A stretch of 64,000 nt of DNA from an uncultured Maribacter sp. (GTDB lineage: Bacteria; Bacteroidota; Bacteroidia; Flavobacteriales; Flavobacteriaceae): positions 241,828-305,827 of the forward strand of contig NZ_CANMBB010000005.1 in NCBI RefSeq assembly GCF_947495965.1. The letters are read 5' to 3'. Below the pieces are notes generated by a model. It was not told the DNA's origin and searched no databases. It worked only from the letters and a program-made list of their open reading frames with translations. Shown one piece after another: positions 47,570 through 56,854 of this stretch; positions within the stretch are counted from its first letter, which is position 1; each line of letters starts with the position of its first letter. The position numbers were made by a program, and so were the translations under genes.

Positions 47570-48042
47570 ATTACAAATTTAAAGTCCACATTTGAGTGTT
47601 AATTAGATGTATTTTATAAGAATTTTCTTTCAAAAATACCTACAGTTTTTTAAACTGAGAAAAAAAATACTAATTACTTTTCAATTAATTTTCCTTTACT
47701 AATTTTTGAAATTATAAGCCTCTATTTAACAACTATCTAGAATTACAACTTTATGAGGTTTCTAAAAATAAATCAAAATTATTATATACTAAAAGTCCCC
47801 CTTATTTTCTAAAATTTCAAACACTAAACTGTAGGGTAACAATTATTTAATATAGTATTTACAATACCATTAAAGCACCTGTACTTTTAAATAAGACAAC
47901 ATCTAATTGTAATAAAATTTACGATTATTATTCTATTTTTACAAATTCCATGTGTTTTTAATTACAAAAAACACAAAACTTAATGTATTTCGTATTTTTT
48001 TAAATTTCTTAAATTTATACTTTTGAGAAACTCCTAAATGGT
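47570..48042. other. 473-bp intergenic region with nothing recognised
   Basis: AT-rich sequence between the aldose epimerase start and the 3' end of the permease gene. I see no ORF above 20 codons with protein-like content, no terminator-grade hairpin and no tRNA. A TACTTTTG at 48018-48025 on the plus strand points into the 3' end of the permease gene and is probably fortuitous. Confidence 0.5.
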
Positions 48043-49284
48043 CTATTCGTATTTTATAGCTTTTACAGGAGAAATTTTTGTAATAATATAAGAAGGTAAC
48101 AGCAACATAAGTAAGCACAATAAAAGCACTCCTATGTTTAATAAAAAGACACTAAAAAAATCTAAGTGTACAGGTATGTATTCTATATAATATTCTTCAG
48201 GATTTGGGAATTTAAAAAGATGGTATTTTTCTTGCGCCCATAAAAAACCTAACGCAATTAAATTACCCCAAAATAACCCCACTACAATTAAGTAAGCAGC
48301 GTTGTATAAAAATATTTTACGAATACTCCAATTACTAGAACCAAGTGCTTTTAAAACACCTATCATTTGGGTACGCTCTAATATTAAAACTAATAATGCT
48401 GTTATCATATTAATACCGCCAACTAGTATCATAATACCAATAATTATAGCAATATTAAAATCAAATAAACCAATCCATTCAAAAATCTTATAGTATTTAT
48501 CTGTAATGTTTTGGGTGTCTAAATTGGAAAGAGTTTGCCCATAAATTTCATTACTTTTTTCTTTTATAGTATCAAAATCATCCAAAAAAACCTCAAAATT
48601 ACCAATTTCGTTTGTTTCCCATTTATTCATTCGTTGAATATGGCGTATGTCTACAAAAATATACGTGCCATCAAACTCTTCAAAACCACTATCATAAATA
48701 CCGGCAACTTTAAATTTTCTTTGGTTCGGTATTTTAGAAGGATCATCATCTTTTAAAAAAATTGCAGGAAAAGTATCTCCAATTTTTAATTGTAGTCTAT
48801 TGGCCATTATTTTAGAAACAAGAGCATCGTTATTTAAATCTCCATTATAATTGGGCATAACCCCTTCTATAATGTATTCTTTAAATACGTTTCCATTAAA
48901 ATCTGTTCCTATACCTTTAGCTATAATTCCTTCAAAAGTATCTTCTAAACGTATAATACCTCCTTTAGTTGCTACAGCTTGCACATGAGAAATTCCGGAA
49001 ATATTTTTAAATTCTGGATAAAATTCTTGTTCTAAAGAAACAGGAACTACAGAAACTTCAGAAGCGTTATTGTCATAATTATAAATTTGAATATGACCAT
49101 TAAAAGCGGTGATTTTTTCTCTTATTTTATGCTTAAGTCCTACCCCTGTTGCAATAGCAATTAACATCATAATAACGCCTAAAGCAATTGCTGCAATTGC
49201 AATTTTTATTATTGGCGCAGATATACTAATTTTATGCTCCTTACCTTTAATAAGTCGTTTAGCTATAAAGTATTCTAAATTCAA
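48043..49284 (-). CDS. LolC/E-type ABC transporter permease (MacB/FtsX fold)
   Basis: 413 residues. One membrane helix near 22-48, a large periplasmic domain (about 50-270) and three C-terminal helices with the FtsX landmark ILERTQMIGVLKALGSSNWS. The start MNLEYFIAKRLIKGK is the family start, and here the initiation codon is TTG (49282-49284): the next codon upstream in frame is preceded by a stop and there is no ATG nearby. Such permeases release lipoproteins from the inner membrane for sorting; the ATPase partner is not in the window. Only 3 bp separate this start from that of namZ on the other strand. Confidence 0.87.
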   Translation of the reverse strand: MNLEYFIAKRLIKGKEHKISISAPIIKIAIAAIALGVIMMLIAIATGVGLKHKIREKITAFNGHIQIYNYDNNASEVSVVPVSLEQEFYPEFKNISGISHVQAVATKGGIIRLEDTFEGIIAKGIGTDFNGNVFKEYIIEGVMPNYNGDLNNDALVSKIMANRLQLKIGDTFPAIFLKDDDPSKIPNQRKFKVAGIYDSGFEEFDGTYIFVDIRHIQRMNKWETNEIGNFEVFLDDFDTIKEKSNEIYGQTLSNLDTQNITDKYYKIFEWIGLFDFNIAIIIGIMILVGGINMITALLVLILERTQMIGVLKALGSSNWSIRKIFLYNAAYLIVVGLFWGNLIALGFLWAQEKYHLFKFPNPEEYYIEYIPVHLDFFSVFLLNIGVLLLCLLMLLLPSYIITKISPVKAIKYE

Positions 49285-49287
49285 ATT

Positions 49288-50526
49288 ATGATGTTTTTAC
49301 CAAGTATCAAAAGTACATTTTTATTATGGTTTTTTGTATTTACTGCATGCGGAAACCAAGGAAAAACATCCGATTCTAACAAAAATAATAAAGATTTAGC
49401 CGTTGCAAACACCCAAAAAGACTCTATCCTTGTTGCGGCAAACCGCACTACAGATTACCTTCCTTTACTAAAAGACAAGAAAGTAGGCGTAGTTGCTAAC
49501 CAAACTAGCGTAATATTTAAAGAAAATGGTTATACACATTTAGTAGATTCCCTTATAAACCATTCTATAACAATTAATACCGTTTTTTCTCCAGAACATG
49601 GTTTTCGTGGTAAGGCCGATGCTGGCGAGAAAGTAAAAAATGGGGTTGATACAAAAACAGGCTTACCAATACTATCTCTCTACGGAAAAAATAAAAAACC
49701 CACCAAAGAACAAGTAAAAGGGTTAGATATTATTCTGTTTGACATTCAAGATGTTGGTGTTCGCTTTTATACATACATTGCCACACTACAATTAGTTATG
49801 GAAGCTTGTGCAGAAAATAATATTCCTATTATAGTTTTAGACCGTCCTAATCCAAACGCACATTACATAGATGGTCCTACTATGGAAGCAGAGCATACTA
49901 GTTTTTTGGGAATGACAGAAATTCCGCTAGTTTATGGAATGACAATTGGAGAATATGCTCAAATGATCAATGAAGAAGGTTGGCTTACCAATGGTGTAAA
50001 AGCTAATTTAAAAGTAATTCCTATTAAAAACTGGACGCATAAAACGCCTTATAATTTACCTATACGCCCTTCTCCTAATTTACCCAATGCAACTTCTATA
50101 GCTTTATATCCAAGCCTTGGGTTATTTGAAGGAACAAATATAAATGCAGGAAGAGGAACTGAATTTCAATTTCAACGCTATGGCGCTTCTTTTTTAGATA
50201 GTACACAGTATAGCTTTAAATTTTGGCCAAGACCTAATTTTGGTTCCAAAAACCCAAAAGAAAACGGAACAAAGTGCTACGGAAAAGACCTTTCTGATAT
50301 TACTACTATGAATGAGGTTACTTTAAAGTGGCTTATTGATGCGTATAATAATGCACGTACAGAAAAGGGAATTTTTCTAAAAAGCGGATTTACAAAACAC
50401 GCCGGAACCGAGAAGTTACAACAACAAATTGAAGCCAAAAAAACAGAAGAAGAGATTAAAGAAACGTGGAAACCAGCCATTGATAAATTTAAAAAAATAA
50501 GAAAAAAGCATCTTATCTATTCGTAA
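49288..50526 (+). CDS. Exo-beta-N-acetylmuramidase NamZ-like (DUF1343), lipoprotein
   Basis: 412 residues with lipoprotein signal (FTAC, Cys at 21). Family landmarks: VVANQTSV, VFSPEHGFRGKADAGEKV, FDIQDVGVRFYTYIAT, VLDRPNPN and LFEGTNINAGRGTEFQFQ. Members release MurNAc from the non-reducing end of peptidoglycan fragments and are widespread in Bacteroidota for recycling cell-wall sugars. It starts 3 bp from the permease gene on the other strand and converges with the YkgJ gene, with 2 bp between stops. Confidence 0.88.
   Translation: MMFLPSIKSTFLLWFFVFTACGNQGKTSDSNKNNKDLAVANTQKDSILVAANRTTDYLPLLKDKKVGVVANQTSVIFKENGYTHLVDSLINHSITINTVFSPEHGFRGKADAGEKVKNGVDTKTGLPILSLYGKNKKPTKEQVKGLDIILFDIQDVGVRFYTYIATLQLVMEACAENNIPIIVLDRPNPNAHYIDGPTMEAEHTSFLGMTEIPLVYGMTIGEYAQMINEEGWLTNGVKANLKVIPIKNWTHKTPYNLPIRPSPNLPNATSIALYPSLGLFEGTNINAGRGTEFQFQRYGASFLDSTQYSFKFWPRPNFGSKNPKENGTKCYGKDLSDITTMNEVTLKWLIDAYNNARTEKGIFLKSGFTKHAGTEKLQQQIEAKKTEEEIKETWKPAIDKFKKIRKKHLIYS
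49308..49315 (-). promoter_or_regulatory. Candidate -7 element of the permease gene, inside namZ coding sequence
   Basis: Minus-strand TACTTTTG fits TAnnTTTG and lies 23 bp before the TTG start. Because the two genes diverge with a 3-bp gap, this promoter must be inside the other gene. No TTG at -33 seen. Confidence 0.4.
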
Positions 50527-50528
50527 GC

Positions 50529-51020
50529 TTATTTTATTCGCTTCTTCATTTCTTCTACAATATTATATGCGGCCGGACAAATGGCAACATTTTTCATAGT
50601 TAAATTACTTATTTGCTGAAACTTTTTACGGTCCGTATGCGGGAACTCCCTACATGCTTTAGGTCTTACATCATAAATAGAACAATAATTATCTGCTCCT
50701 AAAAAAGTACAAGGCACTTGTTGTAAAACATAGTCATTATCCTCATCTATACGTAAATAGTTCTCTATAAATTTCTGTGGTTTTTGTCTAAAGTGTTTTG
50801 CAATACGTTCTACATCGGCATTTGTAAACAAAGGCCCGGTGGTTTTACAGCAATTTGCACATTCTAAACAATCTGTTTTTTTAAATTCTTCCTCATGTAA
50901 TTCCTGCATTACATAATCTAAATTCTTAGGCGGTTTCTTTTTTAGTTTGGTAAAAAACTTTTTATTTTCATTTTGTTTCTCACTTGCCTTTTTTCCTAAT
51001 TCTTTAAGAAACTGCTCCAT
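50529..51020 (-). CDS. YkgJ-family cysteine-cluster protein
   Basis: 163 residues. Cysteine cluster C-x2-C-x2-CC at CLECANCC, then VPCTFLGADNYCSIYDVRPKAC. This is the metal (zinc or iron-sulfur) binding family UPF0153/YkgJ, of unknown role. It shares one base with the stop of the upstream DUF2059 gene (TAATG), so they are co-transcribed and translationally coupled. Confidence 0.85.
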   Translation of the reverse strand: MEQFLKELGKKASEKQNENKKFFTKLKKKPPKNLDYVMQELHEEEFKKTDCLECANCCKTTGPLFTNADVERIAKHFRQKPQKFIENYLRIDEDNDYVLQQVPCTFLGADNYCSIYDVRPKACREFPHTDRKKFQQISNLTMKNVAICPAAYNIVEEMKKRIK

Positions 51021-51535
51021 TATTTTAATAAGCTTAAAGCAGTTTCATACAAATCTCTACTCCAACTTTCAGAAGCTTTAGAAATTTCACTCCCTAGAAT
51101 AGGTTGCTTTTCTATTATTTTTTTTCCAACCTCAGAATTATAAAATGTATTTAGTTTCTCTTTCTGCGCCGGATTCATTTTAGACCTGTCTGTAATTAAT
51201 TGTTTTCCAGTAGCGCTTGTATAAAATGCAAGCATTTTAGTAATTTCATCCTTTGTAAAATTGGCTTCATAAATAGGAGTTAACAAAGATTTCATTTCCT
51301 TTACGGCTTTTGTTTTGTTTTCTTTTAAATATTTCCAACCTTGCGTATTAGTACTGTTCTCTGGGTATCTACCTTTCAACATTTTTAATAACTCATCATA
51401 AGCATAATTATATTGTCCCATAGAACCATTTACCTCTAAATAATTAGAAACCAGATCTGCAGTACTCTTCTCTTGAGCAGTAACAAATACAGGAATACTC
51501 ATCATAAATAATAAAATATATTTTAACTGTTGCAT
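51020..51535 (-). CDS. DUF2059-type secreted protein
   Basis: 171 residues from the start chosen at 51533-51535, which gives a normal signal peptide MQQLKYILLFMMSIPVFVTA. A longer frame to 51619 adds 28 basic residues and would overlap the promoter at 51584-51591 and the divergent methyltransferase start. The DUF2059 landmark is FTKDEITKMLAFYTSATGKQ followed by a PAQKEKL stretch. Function unknown; periplasmic or exported. Confidence 0.82.
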   Translation of the reverse strand: MQQLKYILLFMMSIPVFVTAQEKSTADLVSNYLEVNGSMGQYNYAYDELLKMLKGRYPENSTNTQGWKYLKENKTKAVKEMKSLLTPIYEANFTKDEITKMLAFYTSATGKQLITDRSKMNPAQKEKLNTFYNSEVGKKIIEKQPILGSEISKASESWSRDLYETALSLLK

Positions 51536-51583
51536 GGGTTTCTTTTTAAAATGCATAAAAAATCTCACTTTTGTTACAAAGTA

Positions 51584-51591
51584 CAAATATA
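51584..51591 (-). promoter_or_regulatory. -7 promoter element of the DUF2059-YkgJ operon
   Basis: Minus-strand TATATTTG, an exact match to TAnnTTTG, 48 bp before the start at 51535. It also fixes the divergent methyltransferase start at 51592, since the first base of that gene abuts the element. Confidence 0.5.
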
Positions 51592-52311
51592 ATGGATAAT
51601 GATATTTACGGGCAGGCACTTTTAGAATATCAAAATGGTAAGTATACCGAAGATATAATTACACATTTATCTTTAGAGGAAGAAGATACTTTACCACTAC
51701 CTTATTTATTTAGAGATTATAAAAAAATGCCTCCTATAGAAAAACATGCTTTAAAGCTATGCAAAGGCAATGTCTTAGATATTGGATGTGGTGCAGGTAG
51801 CCATAGTCTTATACTTCAAAAAAAAGGTATAGACGTGACTGCAATAGATTTTTCTAAAGGTGCCATAGAAACCTGCAAACTTAGAGGTATAAAGAATGCT
51901 ATTTGCACTAATTTATATGATTTAAAAAACCAAAAATTTGACACCCTTCTTTTACTAATGAATGGTATTGGTATTGCCGAAAAAGTAAACCAATTAGACT
52001 CCTTTTTTTCTCATTTAAAATCTTTATTAAACCCAGGCGGACAAATACTTTTAGATTCTAGTGATATTATTTATATGTATGAAAATGATGAGGAAGATGG
52101 CGGTTATTGGATCCCTGATGGGATAGAATATTATGGCGAGGTACGTTTTTATATGGAATATAAGGGCAAAAAAAGTGAAACATTTCCATGGCTTTACTTA
52201 GATTACAACACGCTACAAAGAGCAGCTAATTATAATAACTTAAATTGCGAGCTAGTTTTTGAAGGGGAGCATTATGATTTTTTAGCACGTTTAACACTTT
52301 TAGAATACTAG
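51592..52311 (+). CDS. Class I SAM-dependent methyltransferase
   Basis: 239 residues from ATG 51592-51594; a TTG at 51571 in frame would add 7 residues that overlap the promoter of the divergent gene and is rejected. Motif I is NVLDIGCGAGSHSLIL at about 65-80, with DVTAIDFSKGAIETC as motif II and LLLLMNGIG as motif IV-like. A small-molecule or protein methylase of unknown substrate. Divergent from DUF2059-YkgJ. Confidence 0.83.
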   Translation: MDNDIYGQALLEYQNGKYTEDIITHLSLEEEDTLPLPYLFRDYKKMPPIEKHALKLCKGNVLDIGCGAGSHSLILQKKGIDVTAIDFSKGAIETCKLRGIKNAICTNLYDLKNQKFDTLLLLMNGIGIAEKVNQLDSFFSHLKSLLNPGGQILLDSSDIIYMYENDEEDGGYWIPDGIEYYGEVRFYMEYKGKKSETFPWLYLDYNTLQRAANYNNLNCELVFEGEHYDFLARLTLLEY

Positions 52312-52361
52312 TAAGCATACACAGATCGTTACAACTTTATACATACACTTAATACTATTAC

Positions 52362-53255
52362 ATGAAAGAGCTTCGTTTTTTAAGTCTTATTTTACTTTTA
52401 GGTTTCCTTATTTCTTGTTCTAAAAAATCTGATAATGAAAACGAATCTCAAGAAAAGCCTGTAAACAAAGCTGGTAATTTAAAGGGTTCTGGAGAATCTG
52501 CAAATGATATTTTATCTAACGCCAATTTTGATAAACTTTTAATAGAAGTTGCATATGTTAAAAACTTTAAACCTACAGATGCAACAATGGATAACTTTGT
52601 GCTTTTTTTAAAGGAACATTCTTTTAAAAGTACTATAGAAATTATGTACAAAGAATTAAGCTCTCTGAAGGAAGAAACCCTGACCTTAGAAGAAATAAAT
52701 GAACTAGAGCAGGAAAATAGAACTGCATATAATAATGGAAAAACTCTAGCTTTTTATATCTTTTTTACTGATGCCCCTTCTGATGAAGATGATGAGGAAG
52801 AAGATCTAGTTACTCTAGGAGCGGTGTACCGAAATACTTCTATGGTTATTTATGAAAAAACCATAAAAAAATTATCTGCAAGAAGTTTTTTTATTACAGA
52901 TGAAGATATAGAAACAGCAACTCTTAATCATGAGTTTGGGCACTTATTTGGTCTTGTTAATTTAGGTTTTGAGAATGAACCGGAAAGTCCTTTAAAAACA
53001 AAAATGGTAAATCCGCATGAAGATTCAGAAGCTCTAAATCATTGTACTACAAATGGTTGTTTAATGCGTGCAGAATTATCTTTTAATCAAACCAACAAAA
53101 GTTCTAAAAATTACACCCAAAGTTTACATGCTGGCTGCAGATTAGATGGTGTTAGTCTTTTAAACAGTTTAGAAAAGAGCTTAACAAGTAAGTCTAAAGC
53201 GCAAAATTTAGGTATAGAATGTATACGTGATTTACAAGCCAACGGAGGAAGGTAG
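52362..53255 (+). CDS. Metzincin-like zinc metalloprotease lipoprotein
   Basis: 297 residues with lipoprotein signal (FLISC, Cys at 19). A zinc motif HEFGHLFGLVN occupies 190-200: H190, E191, H194 and G197 fit HExxHxxG, but the third metzincin ligand is replaced by N200. Downstream HCTTNGCLM resembles the HC...C-x-M region of archaemetzincins and could provide the third ligand and Met-turn. An acidic stretch (DEDDEEED, about 144-151) follows the substrate-facing part. It belongs to the group called membrane metalloproteases in flavobacterial annotations. It follows the methyltransferase by 51 bp. Its stop codon is the first base-neighbour of a heptamer repeat array. Confidence 0.78.
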   Translation: MKELRFLSLILLLGFLISCSKKSDNENESQEKPVNKAGNLKGSGESANDILSNANFDKLLIEVAYVKNFKPTDATMDNFVLFLKEHSFKSTIEIMYKELSSLKEETLTLEEINELEQENRTAYNNGKTLAFYIFFTDAPSDEDDEEEDLVTLGAVYRNTSMVIYEKTIKKLSARSFFITDEDIETATLNHEFGHLFGLVNLGFENEPESPLKTKMVNPHEDSEALNHCTTNGCLMRAELSFNQTNKSSKNYTQSLHAGCRLDGVSLLNSLEKSLTSKSKAQNLGIECIRDLQANGGR

Positions 53256-53428
53256 TTGATGGTTGATGGTTGATGGTTGATGGTTGATGGTTGATGGAAA
53301 AAAAATATCTCAACTTAAAAACCTAGACAAATAAGAACTATTTTACTTTAGAAAAAGAGAGAAAAGAAAATAGAATAAAGAGAATAGATTCAAGAGCCAA
53401 GATTCAAGAATCATGATTCATGACTAAT
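53256..53428. repeat. Composite heptamer-repeat element, copy 1
   Basis: Left array: six perfect TTGATGG units at 53256-53297, beginning immediately after the metalloprotease stop. Core: about 70 bp (53298-53370) that is visibly homologous to the core of copy 2 at 63845-63910 (shared GACAAA-AAGAA-TA-TTTAC pattern). Right array: degenerate 7-bp units GATTCAA, GAGCCAA, GATTCAA, GAATCAT, GATTCAT, GACTAAT at 53387-53428. The element lies between convergent genes and codes for nothing plausible. Confidence 0.85.
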
Positions 53429-53438
53429 TACTTAGGAA

Positions 53439-54071
53439 CTAAGGTATATTTAAATACTTATGCGTTTGTAAAGAAACTTTCCATTTTGGATTCTGCATTA
53501 CATAATCTACAATAAGAGGAACAACTTTATCCTTTACGCTCCATTCTGGTTGCAAATATAAAATACAGTCTTTATTCGTTAATGCCGCTTGTTCTTCGGC
53601 AAAAATTAAATCGTGCTTATTATACACAATAACTTTTAGCTCATGCGCTTTATCATAAATTTCTCCAAAAGGCAATTTATTTTTTTTTGGTGATAAGCAA
53701 ATCCAATCCCATTCTCCAGATAATTTGTAAGCTCCAGAAGTTTCTATATGGGTTTGCAAATTTTTAGCCTTTAATGCTTTTGTTATTGGTCCCATATCCC
53801 ATGTTAATGGTTCTCCACCAGTAACCACAATAGTATCCGAATATTTTGCAGCCTTCTCTGCAATACCATCAATCTTTGTAGGCGGATGCGTTTCTGCATT
53901 CCAACTCTCTTTTACATCACACCAATGGCAACCAACATCACACCCACCAACACGTATAAAATACGCAGCGGTTCCTTTATGAAAACCTTCTCCTTGAATT
54001 GTATAAAATTCCTCCATTAAAGGAAGCATTTCTCCTTTATTTACCAATGCTAATACATCCTCATTTATCAT
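53439..54071 (-). CDS. queE: 7-carboxy-7-deazaguanine synthase QueE
   Basis: 210 residues from the start chosen at 54069-54071. Radical-SAM motif C-x3-C-x2-C in GGCDVGCHWCDVKESW near residues 47-55, with family landmarks EEFYTIQGEG and VTGGEPLTWD. It converts carboxy-tetrahydropterin to 7-carboxy-7-deazaguanine in queuosine synthesis. A longer frame to 54086 begins MYLCQ, but those codons contain the promoter motif TATCTTTG. The transcript then starts at or near the chosen Met, so initiation at the next Met (residue 15, MLPLMEEFY) is also possible. Confidence 0.92.
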   Translation of the reverse strand: MINEDVLALVNKGEMLPLMEEFYTIQGEGFHKGTAAYFIRVGGCDVGCHWCDVKESWNAETHPPTKIDGIAEKAAKYSDTIVVTGGEPLTWDMGPITKALKAKNLQTHIETSGAYKLSGEWDWICLSPKKNKLPFGEIYDKAHELKVIVYNKHDLIFAEEQAALTNKDCILYLQPEWSVKDKVVPLIVDYVMQNPKWKVSLQTHKYLNIP

Positions 54072-54075
54072 TTGG

Positions 54076-54083
54076 CAAAGATA
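54076..54083 (-). promoter_or_regulatory. -7 promoter element of queE
   Basis: Minus-strand TATCTTTG matches TAnnTTTG. It lies 4 bp before the chosen ATG, implying a nearly leaderless message, and excludes the longer start. Confidence 0.45.
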
Positions 54084-54267
54084 CATTTAACTTCTTAGAT
54101 AAATAATTTATGTAGCACGCATAATATGTAGTTTCTCAGGTTTAACAAAAAAATACAAGCAAATAAGACACTAAATACCAGAACTTAAAGGAATAAAGTG
54201 TTAATTAGAATATAAACAGACTTTACAATTGCCTAAAAATCCCCTATTTTTATAAAAAATAATTTTC

Positions 54268-55770
54268 ATGGCTACCAAAGAAGAATTCTTTGCTCATATA
54301 GAAAAAGGATATACTACCAAAGGAGATTTTATTACCATGGGTGCTGCAATGTTAGAAAACGAAGCAGTAACTAATGCACTAGTAAAAATCCCTCTAAAAA
54401 CATTAAACAGACACGGTCTTATTGCTGGTGCTACAGGTACTGGTAAAACTAAAACGTTACAAGTTTTGGCCGAGAACCTATCTGAAAAAGGTATTCCTGT
54501 TATGCTTATGGATCTAAAAGGGGATTTAAGTGGTTTGGCACAACCAAGTCCTGGGCATGCTAAAATTGAGGAGCGTCATGAAAAAATTGGAATTCCTTTT
54601 AATGCCAAAGGTTTTCCTGTAGAAATACTTTCTTTATCGGAACAAGATGGTGTAAAACTTAGAGCTACCGTATCTGAATTTGGCCCTACACTGCTTTCTA
54701 GAATATTAGATTTAACAGAAACACAAACTGGTATTGTAGCTGTTGTTTTTAAATATTGTGACGATAATAAATTACCATTACTAGATCTTAAGGATTTTAA
54801 AAAAGTATTACAATATGCAACTGGTTCTGGTAAAGCAGAATTTACTAAAGATTACGGAAGAATCTCTACCAGTTCTACCGGAACTATTTTACGTAAAATT
54901 ATAGAGCTAGAACAACAAGGAGCAGATTTATTTTTTGGTGAAAAATCTTTTGACGTAGAAGATTTAACTAGAATTGATGAAAATGGAAAAGGATATATAA
55001 ATATCTTAAGATTAACTGATATACAGGATAAACCAAAACTATTCTCTACATTTATGTTAAGTCTTTTAGCTGAAATATACGCTACCTTTCCAGAACAAGG
55101 AGATAGTGACAGGCCAGAGTTAGTTTTGTTTATAGATGAAGCGCACCTTATATTCAAAGAAGCATCTAAAGCACTATTAGACCAAATAGAAAGTATTGTA
55201 AAACTAATACGTTCTAAAGGAATTGGACTATATTTTGTTACCCAAAACCCTACCGATGTTCCAAACGAAGTATTATCGCAATTAGGACTTAAAGTACAAC
55301 ATGCTTTACGTGCCTTTACAGCTAGAGATAGAAAAGCAATAAAACTTACTGCAGAAAATTACCCGGAATCTGATTTTTACGATACTAAGGAAGTACTTAC
55401 CTCTTTAGGAATAGGAGAAGCATTAATATCTGCTTTAGACGAGAAAGGAAGACCCACACCACTTGCTGCAACTCTTTTAAGAGCTCCAATGAGTAGAATG
55501 GATGTTCTTACTAGTAAAGAACTAAAAGAAGTAATTAACAAATCTTCTTTAGTTAAAAAATACAATGAAGAAATAGACCGTGAAAGTGCTTATGAAATTT
55601 TAAATAAAAAAATAGAAAAAGCAGAGAAAGAAGCCGAAAAAGAAAAGGACAAACCCAAAAAGACAACAACAAGAAGAGCTAGTACTAGGCAAAATCCTGT
55701 AATAAAAGTATTAACTAGCGCCACTTTTATTCGTGGTGTTTTAGGGGTTCTTAAAAAAGTTATCCGTTAA
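54268..55770 (+). CDS. HerA-like DUF853 P-loop ATPase
   Basis: 500 residues. Walker A GATGTGKT near 54-61, Walker B LVLFIDEAHLIF near 288, sensor region LYFVTQNPTDVP. The N-terminus (MATKEEFFAHIEKGY) and the basic coiled C-terminus (KIEKAEKEAEKEKDK) match the DUF853 family, related to HerA/FtsK-type translocases. Its substrate is unknown; phage-defence links have been suggested for relatives but nothing here adds to that. It precedes a small lipoprotein gene by 5 bp, so they form one transcript. Confidence 0.87.
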   Translation: MATKEEFFAHIEKGYTTKGDFITMGAAMLENEAVTNALVKIPLKTLNRHGLIAGATGTGKTKTLQVLAENLSEKGIPVMLMDLKGDLSGLAQPSPGHAKIEERHEKIGIPFNAKGFPVEILSLSEQDGVKLRATVSEFGPTLLSRILDLTETQTGIVAVVFKYCDDNKLPLLDLKDFKKVLQYATGSGKAEFTKDYGRISTSSTGTILRKIIELEQQGADLFFGEKSFDVEDLTRIDENGKGYINILRLTDIQDKPKLFSTFMLSLLAEIYATFPEQGDSDRPELVLFIDEAHLIFKEASKALLDQIESIVKLIRSKGIGLYFVTQNPTDVPNEVLSQLGLKVQHALRAFTARDRKAIKLTAENYPESDFYDTKEVLTSLGIGEALISALDEKGRPTPLAATLLRAPMSRMDVLTSKELKEVINKSSLVKKYNEEIDRESAYEILNKKIEKAEKEAEKEKDKPKKTTTRRASTRQNPVIKVLTSATFIRGVLGVLKKVIR

Positions 55771-55775
55771 GTATT

Positions 55776-56330
55776 ATGAGAAATTTATTAAAATTTATAT
55801 TTCTATTTTCTATACTATTTACCATTCAGTGTAAAAAAGAAAAAGACCCAACCTTTTCTATAACAGAGGAGCAAGTTGGTAAACTTAAAAAAGAAAGTCT
55901 TATAAGAGATTTAGAGTTAATATATACTGAAGACTCTATAGTAACCGATACGATAAGAGGTAATTTTGGAAGAGGTGCTAGTAAAATAAATATTTTTGAA
56001 AAAGGAGGTAAACATTTACTTATCTTAACCCCTAATACAGACAGTATTGCCACTATTGAAAACGTACAAATAAAAGACCCTCGCTATACTACTGCTACTG
56101 GTATTGGCATTAATAGCACATTTAAAGATATAAAAGAAAAGTACACTATCCGTAAGGTAATTACCTCTTTAAATAACGTATTAATTTTAATAAAAGATAG
56201 CGATGTATATTTTACAATAGACAAAAAAGAATTACCAGAAAATTTACGCTACAATAATACGAATATAGAGGCGGTACAAATACCAGATATTGCTAAAATA
56301 AAATATATGATGATTGGTTGGGATTCTTAA
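55776..56330 (+). CDS. Lipoprotein of unknown function
   Basis: 184 residues with lipoprotein signal (TIQC, Cys at 19). Mixed alpha/beta content, no recognised domain. It is probably co-transcribed with the DUF853 ATPase (5-bp gap). It converges on the HxlR gene with a 3-bp gap between stops. Confidence 0.6.
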   Translation: MRNLLKFIFLFSILFTIQCKKEKDPTFSITEEQVGKLKKESLIRDLELIYTEDSIVTDTIRGNFGRGASKINIFEKGGKHLLILTPNTDSIATIENVQIKDPRYTTATGIGINSTFKDIKEKYTIRKVITSLNNVLILIKDSDVYFTIDKKELPENLRYNNTNIEAVQIPDIAKIKYMMIGWDS

Positions 56331-56333
56331 TCC

Positions 56334-56762
56334 TTATTTTATCTGAAACTTATCTTTATTTGCTATAATCATAGGATTATTTTTTTGCATCCATTCGGTT
56401 AGTTCTAGTAATTTCTCTACATAATTTTGACCAAATTCTGTTAAACTATACTCTACACGAATAGGAACCTCAGCATATACTCTCCTATGCAAATACCCAT
56501 AAGTTTCCAAAGCCTTAAGACGTTCACTTAAAACCTTATTAGAGATACCGTACACATACTTCTTTAATTTATTAAAACGAAGAACAGGAAAGTACCCTAA
56601 ATATAAAATAATGAGAGTACTCCATTTATCGGAAGATAAAGAAAGCACATCGCGAATAGTACATAACTCTGGCGGATTACGATAATCTATATGCCCAAAC
56701 ATTTTTTTTAATTTTTTTTCGGTCTTAACACGCTGATTATCAATAATAGTTTCTTTTTCCAT
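56334..56762 (-). CDS. HxlR-family winged-helix regulator
   Basis: 142 residues. HxlR landmarks: CTIRDVLSLSSDKWSTLIIL, RFNKLKKYVYGISNKVLSER, ALETYGYLHRRVYAEVPIRV and EYSLTEFGQ. These DNA-binding proteins often react to redox or thiol stress, but here the single Cys is outside the usual sensing positions. Divergent from the alpha/beta hydrolase gene with 92 bp between starts, so it probably controls it. Confidence 0.9.
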   Translation of the reverse strand: MEKETIIDNQRVKTEKKLKKMFGHIDYRNPPELCTIRDVLSLSSDKWSTLIILYLGYFPVLRFNKLKKYVYGISNKVLSERLKALETYGYLHRRVYAEVPIRVEYSLTEFGQNYVEKLLELTEWMQKNNPMIIANKDKFQIK

Positions 56763-56854
56763 ACCTAATATGTTATTTGTAACATTGAAAAATGATAAAA
56801 TGAATTTGTACTTTTAACTCTCCTAACAAGAGTAAGTTACTAATTGTAACCAAT

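Noticed and set aside
48018..48025. TACTTTTG promoter-like motif on the plus strand
   Set aside because: It points into the 3' end of the permease gene, with no plus-strand gene following. Probably chance in AT-rich DNA.
53256..53297. Heptamer arrays considered as a CRISPR or telomere-like array
   Set aside because: Units are 7 bp in perfect tandem with no spacers and no cas genes, and copies sit inside the chromosome next to genes.
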